Shown here: positions 25,301 to 39,400 of the stretch, one piece after another
Numbering within the stretch: position 1 is the first letter of the stretch
Layout: every line of letters begins with the position of its first letter
Source: Zoroaster sp. YZ-2022
Lineage: Eukaryota > Echinodermata > Asteroidea > Forcipulatida > Zoroasteridae
Assembly (NCBI GenBank): GCA_029582265.1
Contig: CM055826.1
Location: 37,642,127-37,706,126, forward strand
Length of the DNA stretch: 64,000 nt
Direction: 5' to 3'
Program-made: the position numbers and the translations under genes
Notes under the pieces: generated by a model
Database searches by the model: none
What the model was told of the DNA's origin: nothing
The model's input: only the letters and a program-made list of their open reading frames with translations

Positions 25301-28300
25301 TCTGCTTTCTCCTGGGCGAAAAGCTCCCTCTCTCGAGCAAGTTCAGAGGTCAAATCATCAATGGCGAGATGACACTCAGTCAGCTGTATGGCAAAATGAA
25401 AATGAAAAAGGTGATTTGTATGAACACTTTGCAGGATAGTTCTCAAAGTCACAAGGAAAATGCGCTATCTGCGTGCAAGCCAACATTTAGTTTTGAATCT
25501 CTTCGTCACTCTTCACGTTCAGAAATAATCAGATCAAATCACGGGAACGTACCTGTACTTATCAGTTATCCTTACTCGATGATCAACCGCCTACTTGAGT
25601 TTAAAAGAATAAAGCTTCTTTTCTGTAATATTAACCGTTATGCGACTATAAAGCAAAAAGGCTAGTCAGTTGTCCTTACCGGATGATTGTTTTTTTGGTT
25701 TAGAGAAACCAACTTGTCTACGTCTAGTAATAACCATTGTACGGGTACGGGAAAACATGGTCGTTGCTCCATGATCTTAGAGAAGAAACTTAACCGATTA
25801 TGTTGCTACGTACATCGGCTGTAATTAACTTCATTCCTCAAGGGAAAAGACCGATATAAATAGATCTTTGAAGGCTTAGCCTAATTAGGAGTATTTTGTA
25901 CAAACATTTACAGGCAGGTCACCAAAACATCCAAAAAGCATCCAAATTGTGTTTATTTTCACTGATAACAATTATTTTACAAGTTCACACTTTTGTAGGC
26001 TAGTATTTACATGCAGTATCGTATCTGAAAGTTTTTTCTTACCGGTACTTTATTTCTTACAATTACCACTTTACAAATTAAAATGATATTGCCGATAAAA
26101 TTTTAAACAGGTATATGCATCGTTACCGTCATCTAGTTTTCCTTGTAAATTAATTGATGATTCACATAATACAACAAGTACTTTCAAATACGATACTTCA
26201 CACAGTAATCGATAAGCATTCATAATGAGTAATGAAGAAAACAATTTAATTCATGACGCAGCGTCATAAGTTCACTGAAGGTCAACTAGTTGCAATAAGA
26301 CCCTTTCACAATGCCTTAGACAATTATCTTGTGAAATATCACATTTTAAAGTAATTTACCACCTTTCTACTTGAGGGAATATCAATGTACTTATACACAA
26401 AAAATGGATGTATAACAGCAAAAAAACACATGAAATACTAGAGTGAACAAAGATTAGTGACTGAGGTGGGACTTGAACTAACGACCTTCAGATTATGAGC
26501 TATGCAGCCCTATGGCCAGCGGTCTCCTAAATTGTCAATAATTCCTGTGCAGGAAGCACATAAACGCCACATGCAAGAATGTGCAATCTCTTCAAGGAAA
26601 TTAGATTTGCTGTAGAGACGGCAGATGGCCCCTTGACGCATTTGAGAGATGAACACCGTCAGATCCAACTAAAAAAGAGATGTTATGATTCAACGACACA
26701 CGTCAGCAGTTGTTACCAATGTCTTCAAGATGTCATCTTAAGAATTACCGTAATAATCGTGAAGGGCCGTTAAAAATAATCAAAAACATTAAACATGTAC
26801 ATTAATCTAACCCCACATAGTGTAGCTATTTTGGCTAAGAACCTTCCTGAATCCGCCAAAATCCAACACCATGCGGTAACACTACCACCCAACTATTGGA
26901 CTTAGCTGGAATTGGGACACCCAGCCTCATGCAAAGTATCCCTGTCTGGGCTATACAGTACTGAGTCCATCAAAATACTACAAACCGTTGCAGCTGTTGG
27001 AGTTTGAATGGTTTGGGCGTGGTTAGTGTTAATGTATTGTACCCTATGTGCGACCATTTGTGGTGAATCATCAACTTCGACAGAAACTTTGAAACTACAA
27101 TATGTGGAGTGGAACAGGAAAATACTCCACAGCTCCTTCAACGAGGTCACGAAGGGGTCAATCATGAGGGTCACGAGGGCTCATGTCCTGAACTAACGAA
27201 TACGGCAATCAATTTGATGTGCTTTCAAAAAAAGGGAACAGATTGAAGAAAGAAAAGAACACACGACTGGAAAGCAAATAAACATAACTTGACTCATCTT
27301 AATTCCAAATCTTGATAAAGGTTATTATCTTATACCGTATAGGTTACTATCTTATACCGTACAAGGCCGCTGTAACGAATAGACCTATCCCGCTATAACG
27401 AACATCATGACGTCCACACATTAACATTTATGAACGTTTGAACAGTAATTCAATGCAAATACAAAAAGCAATTTTCTCAGTTGGTGTTCACTAAAGCAAA
27501 CTGAATATGTACAGACGTGTCCGATATAGAGACTTATTATGTACACATTACAATCAACTTGCCTTCTACAAATCACCTTCACTTCAATAACTGCTGTGTA
27601 ATATATATCTCCAAAGACTTGTATCACACAAACTGGTAGATTTCTGGAAGGCAACCTTTTGAAGTCCGATGCTCTTGGATCCACAGTTCACATCTACTCT
27701 CAGTCACAATAATCGTCTTCAAATGAGAACGGTGCTGCTTGCTTTGACAAGGTGAAATCCTCCAACAATAAGTACCCCCTATGTCTTCGCAAAGTTCAAC
27801 GGTAAAGGCACTACGGAAGACGGCAGACGACAGACCCTTCGACACGGTCTAACGGAGATTGGCCTCGAAGAAGCTTCAGTTTCTTAAAGGGGGCAGTCTT
27901 GAATTGTTAGCGTTGTTTGATATGAAAGACGAGACAAGTGCTTGGAATCGGTTTATCCGGAGAATATAACTTTAATTCTTTTCCATAAACCTTGAACAGC
28001 ATAGCGCTCGTGACTGGCTCTGTTATACAAGTCCATCTGATCCTGACACAATTAGGAACGATTGATCAAATCGATAAGACGGAGCAGGAGGGCCAACAGT
28101 TGACATTTGAAGAGTTGTTGGACCGACCACATGTTTCGTCAGTTCAATAATGCCGCGTCATTTTACCGTCTGCCAGTTTAGAAGCCATTATGACATAATT
28201 GAAGTTGGTATCTGTTAACGGTTGAGGGCGCTTTACACCGTACACTCAAAATCATAGATATCATAAATAATTCGAAAACTAGTATTAGTTCTACAATTTA

Positions 28301-31300
28301 TATTTTAAATATGATATGTATAGATTGATGTTATTTGTATAGCTGGCAGACATGATTGGGTATGGTGACGTGTTTCTTTCTTGTAAAATGTACCGCGTAG
28401 TGCGCCCTCTACAGCTTCTTAATATCCAGGTTTAGCCTAATGTATAACTTATAAATATCCCCCGCTTAGTAACCAGGTCATGCAGCGGGGGTCCGTCAAC
28501 TGTTATATCAAATATGAAAAACGGATAATTGTTCGTCTGCCCAGCAGCCGGTAGACGTTTCGTAATTCGATCAGCAGACAAACTCTAGTTCCACTCGAGT
28601 TATAAAGGTACCTGAATATTATAAGCTTACCAAATCCTGTACATTTCTTTACTTTATATTTTTAATTTATTCAGAAAATATATGTCATATTCCCCTTTTG
28701 TTGATTAGATGATAAACTTGACACACTTAAATAAATCCACAACATTAAATCAAAATAATTAAAAAGGCGAAATTCTTTTTCAAATTTACAGATGTATTTC
28801 TTTTAGTGTTGCTGGTGTAGCGCCCTCCCTCGGTAGGACCTCCCATGGTAGCAGTCGTTGTAACATTGGATGATAGTATAATACATTACGTCTTGAACCC
28901 ATCGGTCTAGACATTTCACTGATCACAAGAGACAACATAAGACAATATTAAGATCTAAAATTGAAATGTCATTGGACTGGAAGGCATCTGAAGGGACTGG
29001 AGCACATTAATCAGCTAATCCGCCATCCGCCAGTCTTTCAAACATTACCCTCCACAATTCACTCAAACGGTAACTCGGATAAGCATGTTTTTTTCTTGAC
29101 ATAATAAATAATAGTCACAGGAAAATGCATTTTCCTCACATACTTTCCAAATGCCAACTATCTTCTGAAGGTCCCTAGCTGCAAATGATATCATTTCAGC
29201 CAAATATCCAAAGGCTATTGAACTAGCTGGTATTACCAACAAACGCGCTCAAGGAAGGTATGTCATATACACTAATCTACGGAAAAAACAAACAAACAAA
29301 CAAAAATAAAAACAAAAACAAAAACACAACACAACCACAAAACATAAATAAATACATGCATAACTAAATTGTACAAAACCCCCAAATAACAATAAAATAA
29401 ATAAATTAGTAAAAAAAACATATAAAGTTAATGTTTGAAATGATGTTTTAAAATACACGGGAAATTCTATTTAAAAAAATAAAAATGAATCAACATTTTA
29501 ATGGAGGAAAATTACAAAACGAACGAGTTACGAATGTCTGGAATACAATACAAAAGCGTGGTACAATTTAAACCGATTATTAATTGTTCTAATTCATTAT
29601 GAATAGACCATGACGTCACACGGCCTTAAAGACTGAAGAGCGCCCTCACCCAGAGATCAAAATGAAGTAACTCGTTAGTTCATATAATGCACGCTGCGCA
29701 ACCTCGACGAACATGGTGTCGTGATATTAAATTGATGCTTAATGTCAGAAGTCTATCACATTTTTGGAAAGAATGGAAAGAATGGAAAGATTCAGTCGCT
29801 CTTATTCGGTATATAAACTTATCCAGAGATAGGCTTACGACTGGGATCTAGTTAGCGCGAAGTTCTGATGTCACGCTTCGAGGCTCGTGAAAGACGCCAG
29901 ATACCGGCCTCTCTGTATCCAATGAAATTCCTTGAATGGTACGCCGGGAGCCTGTCTTGATAGGATAACAACAGGGTACCACTCCAGGGTCTAGTCTGCG
30001 TGTGACTCAGACTGTCACCAGACCAAAGCATGTCAAAACTCCAAATATGGACTTCTATTCCCTCTTAAAAAGTGAGTTATTTCGGCTGATGTCTGTTCAT
30101 GCTGGTCATGGTCATTGTTATTGTTTTGATAATCTTGAAGATCGTAGCTAAAAAAGTGTTTGTGATTTTGAAAAAAAACAACATTCACAATAATGCTTAA
30201 CAGCAGACTGTGACTCGTGACCAACACGTGGATTCACTCTTTGTCCGGCCGACTCACTCAGTCCGACTCACTTTTTGAGTGACTCGCACTCTGACTCATG
30301 TCACCATGTTACAAGTTACAATGACTCGGACTCGGACTCGACCTTTGGGATAAGGACTTTGACTTTGACTTGGAGGTTTTGACTCGGACTCGGACGCAAA
30401 ATGGCCTGCTTTTAAATATTAAAACCCAATGAAGATTACGAAATTCGCACAAATTACCTTGTAAAACTATGAGAATTTTTTTTCAATATGATACACATGA
30501 TAAGATCGTTATGGTAGCAGACTCGCTGCAGGCACAACATTAATGCATGTAATTGAGGTTCTGAACCCGATATTTGGTAGGTAAAACAAAGTAAGAACTC
30601 ATGACTCGGACACGAGCTTTATGACTCGAGACTCGGCCATCTTATTGTGAAGTTCCAAAACGTCATAGCAATGATCGCGATGTCAAAGCTACCAGCCAAT
30701 TTTAGTAAAACTCTCCACTCTCTGAGCCCCACTGACATGTTATAATTACACAATAATGCTCGCAGCGTGGTAAAAATATAGATGTAATAAGAACAGCGCA
30801 CAGTCTGTTGAAATTATTTTTGATATAAATCTGTTGGAACACAAACGTCTAAACCCAAGAAGCGGCCATGACATTTCTATTAACCGGAAATGACTGTAGG
30901 AACATTTAATTTGCTTTTTTTTTCAGGGTGGGTTATTTATAGACCGTCCTTGCATGCAAGACTAACACAGCTTCCCCATGTTTTGTAGTCATTTCAAGAT
31001 CAATGTAATCAGAAAACGTGAATCAGCGATTTCTCCAGAATGGAGCTGGCTGGGCTACCGGCTACACATGCGTGGTTAGAAAATAAACGAAACTTTCAAA
31101 TGTATGGAAGGTCATCATCAGAAAGGAGTTACAGAAAGGGTTTGGTTGCACCCCACAGGCTTAATGCTAATCCTAACATGCATTAATAAGGAACTTTCAA
31201 TAAAAATTGGTCCAAAAAGTTACTATAAAGATTTAGTAGGGAATATCTAATTGGTTATGCCTTTGAGAAAGAACCTGTTACTAGGTTCGAAACGTAAGCC

Positions 31301-33366
31301 CAATAACCATTATTTTGCATTTATACTACAGGCCCTTTAGGTTGGTAAGCAGTTTGCAACAGCTAATTCTCTATTTATTTGGTTATGTACAATGTACAAT
31401 TTTCCGGTATCCCCGCCCCAATATCCATTGGCGGATCAAGGGGGACAGGGATGGACAAAGGGGAGCATTATTTTCCCAACTTTTATATCGCCGTGTATGT
31501 AGGCCTACATGTACAAAACCTTTATTGGCAGTGTGCCCCTCCCCCCTCACTTTAGCCTTTAGTTACACTCTTAAAACTAAAGTGTTGAACTAACCATATA
31601 AGAGTTCAGTGAGTGACAACACTTTATAAAGTTAAATTCAACTACAAGAAAGTCTTGAATTAACACGCATTCAAGTTAAGTCTAACTTTACCAATGTTAA
31701 TTCAACCATGGAGGAAGAAAGAGACTTTCAAAAGTTGAATCCAACTTTATAAAGAGTTGTCACTGACCGAACTCTTTATAATGTTGATTCAACACTTTAG
31801 TTTTAAGAGTGTAAGACCCACGCGGCAACTCGAAACATAACGTACGAAAAAAGACGGTGCACGCGAGTAGCAGACGCCCTGAGGGCTTTTCAGTCCGTTC
31901 TGTGGTCTATATTTCTCTACTGATTTGATAGAGAAATGATAATATAAATTATAATACATTTAGGTAACTAGTTTGTTATGGTGTCACTTATTTAAAGATG
32001 GACTTCAACGAGAGCTCGTACACTAAATCGTCTCCTGAGTCTTGTTTATGTTGTGTTTAGTTATTATTTCATTATCAGTACGATGGTTTTATTCCCCGTT
32101 ATTTTGTTTAATTTTGATTGTAAAAAATAGCCCCCCTTCTTAGATTTCTGAGCGAGTGGTTTTTTCTCGCCGTTGGCTGCGCGCTTTCATGGTTCCCAGC
32201 AAAGGCCCATAGAAATACAATACGAAATGAACGGTGAAATACCAGCGGCCACGTAAACCAGCGTAAGTGTGACGTACTATCTGGGGCATAAATAAAGGAA
32301 GCCGTTTTTGTCTTTGTGTTTGGCAATGGGGATTTTACTTGCTCGAAGCTTATACACATGATTTTTTCCCCGTTTTGACGATTTTGTGTAAGACGGCATA
32401 ATGCCTAGCACATGTGCTGTTGGTGGATGTACAAGAAGTGCCACCAAGAATCCAGAGGTTAGTTTTTTCCGATTTCCGCGGAATCCGGCGGCTTCCAAGG
32501 AGTGGGTGAAGTTCGTGAACAATACACGAAAGTATTTCACGTTGACAAAATGGTCGTTGATTTGTACAGCCCATTTTACGGGCGACTGTAGAGATTCTTC
32601 CAGTCAAGTGAAAGAAAGTTTTGGTTTGGATACCAAATATCGTTTGAAGCAAGGCTCTGTTCCAACTTTGAAAGCGTCAAATATCGAGAGAAGGCAAGTG
32701 AGTACAACTGGGAGTTCGTCGGCCGAGTCCTCGTTTCGTACACGTCGCTTTTTAATGCACTTTGCTGGGGAACACTCATGACATGTGGGCATAAGCAGCG
32801 AATGCCAGTCCTTGATTGTACGTCACAACTACGATATAAATTATTCATGAGTTCGGGCTTTTTGCGAAACACGACTTTTCTAGATAGTGAAATGCTGATC
32901 AAAATGAATTTTTTTTTACATTAAGAAATTACTTTATTTGAATTTTAATCATATAGAAGTAATCATTACACACTTCTTGTAAGCCTAACAGCATCAAAAC
33001 ACTGTAATATATTCCGTTGACGTCCATCTTTAAATATAGACGAGCCCAAGATTTTACTTACAGTCTAGTGATTGGTTTAAATAAATCTGTATTCATAAAT
33101 TATTAATTTTGCTGGAGGTTTATGAATAATTCAGAAGTAGCGTCCTCGGAACAGGCTTTCGTGGCTTCACCACCCGTGATCGCGTGCGTGGTCTTTTTAG
33201 GGGCGTTGTGTTGAGTTCTGGTATGCCGTGTGCGCTTTGACTAAAGCTTAAGCTCATGTGCACCCCTCTATTTCAAGACCCTTGATCCGCGCATGCCACT
33301 ACCTTGCAGGTCGAATAATCAAATGCAGTAGGGCCTATACGAATAGGCTACTTGTATTCGTCTTAA

Positions 33367-33405
<39 letters not shown>

Positions 33406-36400
33406 CGTTGTCGTCGTCGTCGTCGTCGGGGTTCGGCATTTGAATGCCAGTAGGTATTGGCTTGACAGACCAGTGTTCTATACACTCCTTGTTTTTTATG
33501 AGACTCGTAAATTGTGAGTGAGATAAGGAAATAAATAATGATAAGTTGGAATTGGTTGTAATTTAATTTGAGATCCTGGTTGGCAAATTTAGGCCATAGT
33601 ATATGTTAGGCCTTTGGGTTTGTATCATCAGCATCTTTTTGACAACTGCTTAATATGTGATCATGATTCATTCATAATAAATAAATAAGACTTTGAAGGC
33701 TGGAAGTGTTTTATCTTAAATTTACCACCGGACTTGCTAATACTATTCCCATGTGTTGCATAATAGTCGTCGGTTGCTATACAAAATATAGGTATTTAGG
33801 CAAAATGGGGAAACGTTCTTGTACTGATAAAATCGAATGACTTGAAATCATGTTGGCATTGTGGTCGTGTCCTCGTCTTTCACCTCTTCCGACAGAATAC
33901 ACAAGGAATGGGGGTCTACGGTTCCTACCTGATACAGATCTTGCTATTTATTGTCTGGGGTTTTCTCTCCCGTCTATAAAATTTAACTGCTCCATAAATT
34001 TCTTCTTTCCTCATAATTCTTCATGCTATATATTATGAGCTACAATGCTATATGCAATTTTATAAATCCTTGGTTTCATGACCAGAAATATATCATAAAA
34101 AGCTAAATCTCAAACCTCAAATCGAAGCAGTTCTTTTTCCCGCTCTTTGTACGCTGCATCTTCAGACTGGCTAACCTGAAGCCCGCCCTCAGTGTCCATC
34201 CCTGACGCGCCACCGTTTAGCATCTCTGCTCGCTTTTCAGCCACTTTGCATCTCTGTCTCTCCTCTGCTAGCTGAGCTTCCAGGGTCGCGATGCGGTCTT
34301 TAAGACATTTCTGAAGAAATAACAGACACGGGTTAGAACGAGGGAAAGATGTTAAGCATTATGGATCACAGTAGATAGATATAGTCAGTACTAACATGAC
34401 TCAAAAACAGCTGAAAAGAGAGTCGACGACAGACACTGTTCCCAGTCGGAAACTTGAAAACTTCAACTTGCATGAAACACTGGGAATGATGATGTGAAGA
34501 ACAGGAGTTTTGCTTTGGAAGAAAACATGCATCTCTGATCGCTTTCTGTGTGGGGTTGATTTCAAAATCTACAAACGGATTCAGCCGGTTGCCTATATTT
34601 ATTGTACCTCACTAATAATATATTTTGGCTTTGATAAAGATCCTGCCAGGTTGGAAACGTAAGGTCACTAACTGCAATTTTCGACTTATTACATGTCATT
34701 TTGGTGGTAAGCAGTTAGTAACAGCTACGTTTTTGCAAATCAATGTTAATTAAATGACAGATATTTCAATGTTAACAGCAATTCATGATTCCTGTACATA
34801 TGGTCAACAAACGTGATTATTTTATTATAAATAATGTAACAATTATTGTAACAATTAACAATTAATGTAACAATTATTGTACAATGATTAAATGGTAGGG
34901 ACAACATTGGTGACGATGGCAAAAGCGTTTCATACGAGTATGTTAACTCTTTTTTCAATTATTATATACAATACTAACCTATGGAAGTTTCAACATTGTG
35001 GGGTTGTGGGGTAAACGAGAAACTGTGAAATTCATTACGATTGTTTGTATTAATTATAATGTGGAATTAATGCAAGAGCATTCTTTCCTTAATTCGACCT
35101 AGAAATTATTTAACTTTTTAACAAAAAATAATTAGCACCTCTGACTTCTTTGATTCAGACATAGCAAGCTCCCTTAAAAATGTCCATGTGTCTAGATTGA
35201 ATGAAAGACTTCAGGGCGCAATATCTACAAAGAGGCATTAAATGTTAAGCCTAACATTGGCGGATCCGGGGGTGGAACTAAGGGGGCTGTAGCCCCCCCC
35301 CCCCTAAAAATTTTTTTTTTAAATAAATAAATTAAAAAAATAATAAATAAATAAATTTAAAAAAAAAACAGAATCAGATACAAATGGTAAGGTATTCCCC
35401 CTCGTGTTTCCCCTCATTTCCCCCTCACTGTGCTTTGTTTTTCTCTCCCTTTGATTATTTCATTGTAATTTTTGTAGTACTGAAAAATCGTTCTTGATTC
35501 TCAGCCCCCCCTAAAAAATATTCTGGATCCGCCCATGCCTAATAAATGGACTTCTCATTTACTTGGATATCATTTTGTTCAGTCTGTGAGATTTGAGGAT
35601 TATGACTGTTCAAGTTGATAAGAGTATGTGGAATTTAAAACTCAGTTTAAATGTGAAGTGATGTTAACTTTGATGTTGTACTCACCTCATAATTAACAGT
35701 CACCTCGGTTTCACTCTTTTGCTCAACGAATACATCATCCGACGCCTCAGCAACCTCACTTTTTTGCACCTCCTGTTCTTTCCTCTGTACCTCACTCAAC
35801 TCCTCGTCATTTCTCGTGACTGAGCAAGCCCGTTTGAGGTCCGTCTGAAACTCTTCCGATCGCTCCTCGGATATACGGATGCGCTGCAGCAAGAGATCCC
35901 TTTCATTTGTAACGTTGCTGAGGCGAAGTTCGAGGTCCTCTTTGAGCTTGGAGGCGTCTTCACGGAGTTGCTCAGCCTCTTGACGAGTGAGGATGAGTTC
36001 CTTCTCCTGCTGTTCTTGGGTGACATCTTTGCTCTTGACAACGAGGATGAGGTCTCCTGAAAGCATAAACAATATGCAATATTGTGAATTTGTTAAAGGT
36101 GTACTTTTAACAGTTCAGTGGCAAGATTATTAAAGTGCCAGTGAACTCACCGTAGTGGAGTCAAGAATTAGTTCAATCATTGGATGAAAGACGATTCAGC
36201 ATAAATGTTTCTGTGATCAATATGGGCAGCTATCAAAATGACAAGGAACATTATTTTGGCTACAAGTACCAAAGCTTTCTGAGATGAAAACATAATAAAC
36301 AAACCGATCTCTTCATGATGTTAAGGCAGATGGGAATACATTTACATAGTCTGTTTCGCAGCTGTGTATTTTAAATGCTGTCACTGACTTCTTTTTAATT

Positions 36401-39400
36401 TGGTTAGACGGCTGTTGCATATATACACATATCGACAGTTAAATTTTGTACATGTGGGATGCACGCTTCTTAAAGTGTTACCGAGTACAGAAAACAGCCA
36501 CAGGATATGGTTTCATGTATAAAGTAATATCTATGGCATTTTAACAGAAGAATAAACTTATATGACTGCATGAAATATCTTAAGCATTCTCGGCTTGGGT
36601 CACATCTCCTCGAAGCAACATTTAATTGTGTCACACACATTTCTGCAATTAAATACCATCTCACCCCCCGCAGTGGTGCAACCATATCTTTTCATGAACA
36701 GATAAGTACTTTGTCGTGTCTGTGACGTCAGCCGCGATGCATGACGGGATATTATCTTGAAAATTGACATGACAGGTTCTCCCTGGGGTACGACAAATGG
36801 CCAATATGGGTCGTGCGAGGGCGTGCTTTACAGTGATCGGTTGCTTATGCTATAACCTTATGGCCTAATTATTTCTCAGGTCACCCAAATGCGAGTAATC
36901 TAATACGCACATTTCATATCAACGTAACTCATCATGACGATCATGTGTTATCCTTATGACATTTCATTTAATTCTAGACCCTACTTAAAGGAACGATACC
37001 ACATGAGTAATGTAGACAGAACTGCTTCAACGAGTATGTTTTTTTTAACTTGTGTAAGTTTAAGTTCAATTGTGAAAACCAAAATCACTGGCACTTCAGA
37101 CGAAAACAATGAGTGAGTGGCACCTTAACCAACTTCACACGGAATTAGCTTTTATTAGTTATTCGGAAATTGTGTTATCAAGTACCAATGTTGTACCGTG
37201 TACCGTTTATATTTCAAGTAAAACCTTGCATCTGCAATTGTTACTTTCGTATAGTTGTGACATAATCAAAGTGGATTCAAAATTAAAACATTTGTTCCAA
37301 AATTTCCAGTGGAGATTTCAACTAAATGTATTAGTTGGATTTGTACGTGTTAATTATCTATAAGTTACTTTTAATAGTTCATAATGTTTCCCTCCAGCCT
37401 AAAAAGTAAACACTAACCTATAACTAAAAACATTTATATCGTGGGCATCAATATTCCTAAGCCAAGATTTTCAACAGTTCGGCTTCTCACTGCACAAATC
37501 TATCAACGCACTAAAATACTTCAGTCAGGATAACATTTACAGCGCATTAGACCGTGCCTTTGTAAAAATGTGTATACCAAGCCCTGTGACTGGGAAAACT
37601 TAAATAGCATTAATTGTTTTACTTCGAATCATACGCAAATAGCACGGATCGGTATTTCCATTATAACTTTTAACGTGGATATTGATTGTCCGAAATTAGT
37701 TTCGGACAAATCTATTTTTATAGGTTGATGAAATTCTTGCGTTGGGTGATAAACAATTGATTTAATTTTGCCCTACACCGACGTGTGTATAGCACTGTAT
37801 TCTCAGTGCTTTCCGAGTGTCTGTGGAGTATACCGTGCTATACACACGTCGGTGTATAGCAAAATTAATTCAGAACTATTTTTAGCAAATAAGGCTTATA
37901 CCGATCAATGCTATTGGCTAGTCGATAGCTGTCAATCATTGCTTATTAGCCAATCAGATTTGTTGAGCGGCCGCGTGCGAATAATTCCAACAAGTTTGAT
38001 AAGCAATGTTTTCTTGAACACCATTGGCTTACTGGATTTGTATGACGTTTTTTTCCAGGGGCGTGGGCTCGATACGTCAATTCTATCAATTGAGTCTGGT
38101 GAATAAAAACCTTTGACTTAGGAAGTTACCCGTTATGACAGTCTCCTTGCTGTAATCTTATGCCATGCAGTATTAGAGTACAAAGAAAAATTGACTTGTA
38201 GAAATAATCATATCAAGTCTTATGGCTACTTTATTGAAAGCTCGAACCACCAAAACATACAAAAGTGCCATTGTAACAAATCTGTGAAAAACACTGTAAA
38301 TATCATTTAGCTTATGGCAAGTTATATTTGTGCATTTTCAAAAGATTTCGAAAAAACTTCAGACTATATATCTATTGATTTAGGTTTTAAAAAAAGGCAC
38401 CGCAAAAATCGTGAACCTATTGGAAAAACAATAAGGTACGACTTAACTTGAGATACCAAGCATGCACTTTTGGAAACAAATCAAATATGACTATTTCATT
38501 CAGCCAACCCTTTAATGGTATCTGTCTAGTTCAAGGGCTGATGGGGCAATTAACATTCAGTATAAATGTTCTGACGCCAACTTACACATGGTCACCAGAT
38601 CCCAGACGGGCTTACTAACAATAATGGAAAGAGATAGCTTCCAAACTACACTTTGTCGAACTACAAGTTAGTGTATGATCTGTAATCTATGCGCACAGAA
38701 GGACATGGGAGTTAGTTTAATCTCTTCCACAAGGTTATCTTTTGGAGGGAACTTGGCACAGATGACTCCTTAAAAGAGTAGCGTCTTAAGTCTTAAAGAG
38801 CGGGAATACACCAAACAGCTGTGAACATTTATGGTTGCCAGGTCAAAGTATTACCTTTGTATGTACATGTACATGCCTAAAAGCACCGTAAAACATCAAA
38901 TTCGATGCCATATTATTTGTCTAGGTTCTGTGAAGATTTCATTTGAATTTGCGCCGTTCCATGTGCTGTTTCTCATTAAACACCATGAACATTTAATTAG
39001 TGACCGTTTTTGCAAATAGCAGCAGTATTACATTATATTGTTTTCAAAACCACAAAACAAGATCTTATGGAATTTTCACAGAACATAGCAAAATAATTGC
39101 GCGATATATTAGTGGCAAAATAATTATGGAACTTTTTGCGTTTTTAAGTTAGGTAACAATTCGGAAATCTTTTGGGATACCCTATAAGTCTTAATATTAT
39201 ATGCCTTTCACCAAATCCAACAATCGAATTACTGTGAAAACTTGTTAGCTTTTAACTGCATTATTGAAAAAAATATATAATAGAATAATATTGAATTTCT
39301 AGAAACTTCTTCCTTGAAGTGTTTTCGTAACAAGCTTGGAATGAAAGTCAATATTAAATTGATAGCATGCAACATAGTGAATCTTAATTGGCCAACAACA

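Noticed and set aside
32108..32902. Minus-strand frames of 62-108 aa around 32.1-32.9 kb
   Set aside because: Antisense to or overlapping the THAP exon; no motif of their own.
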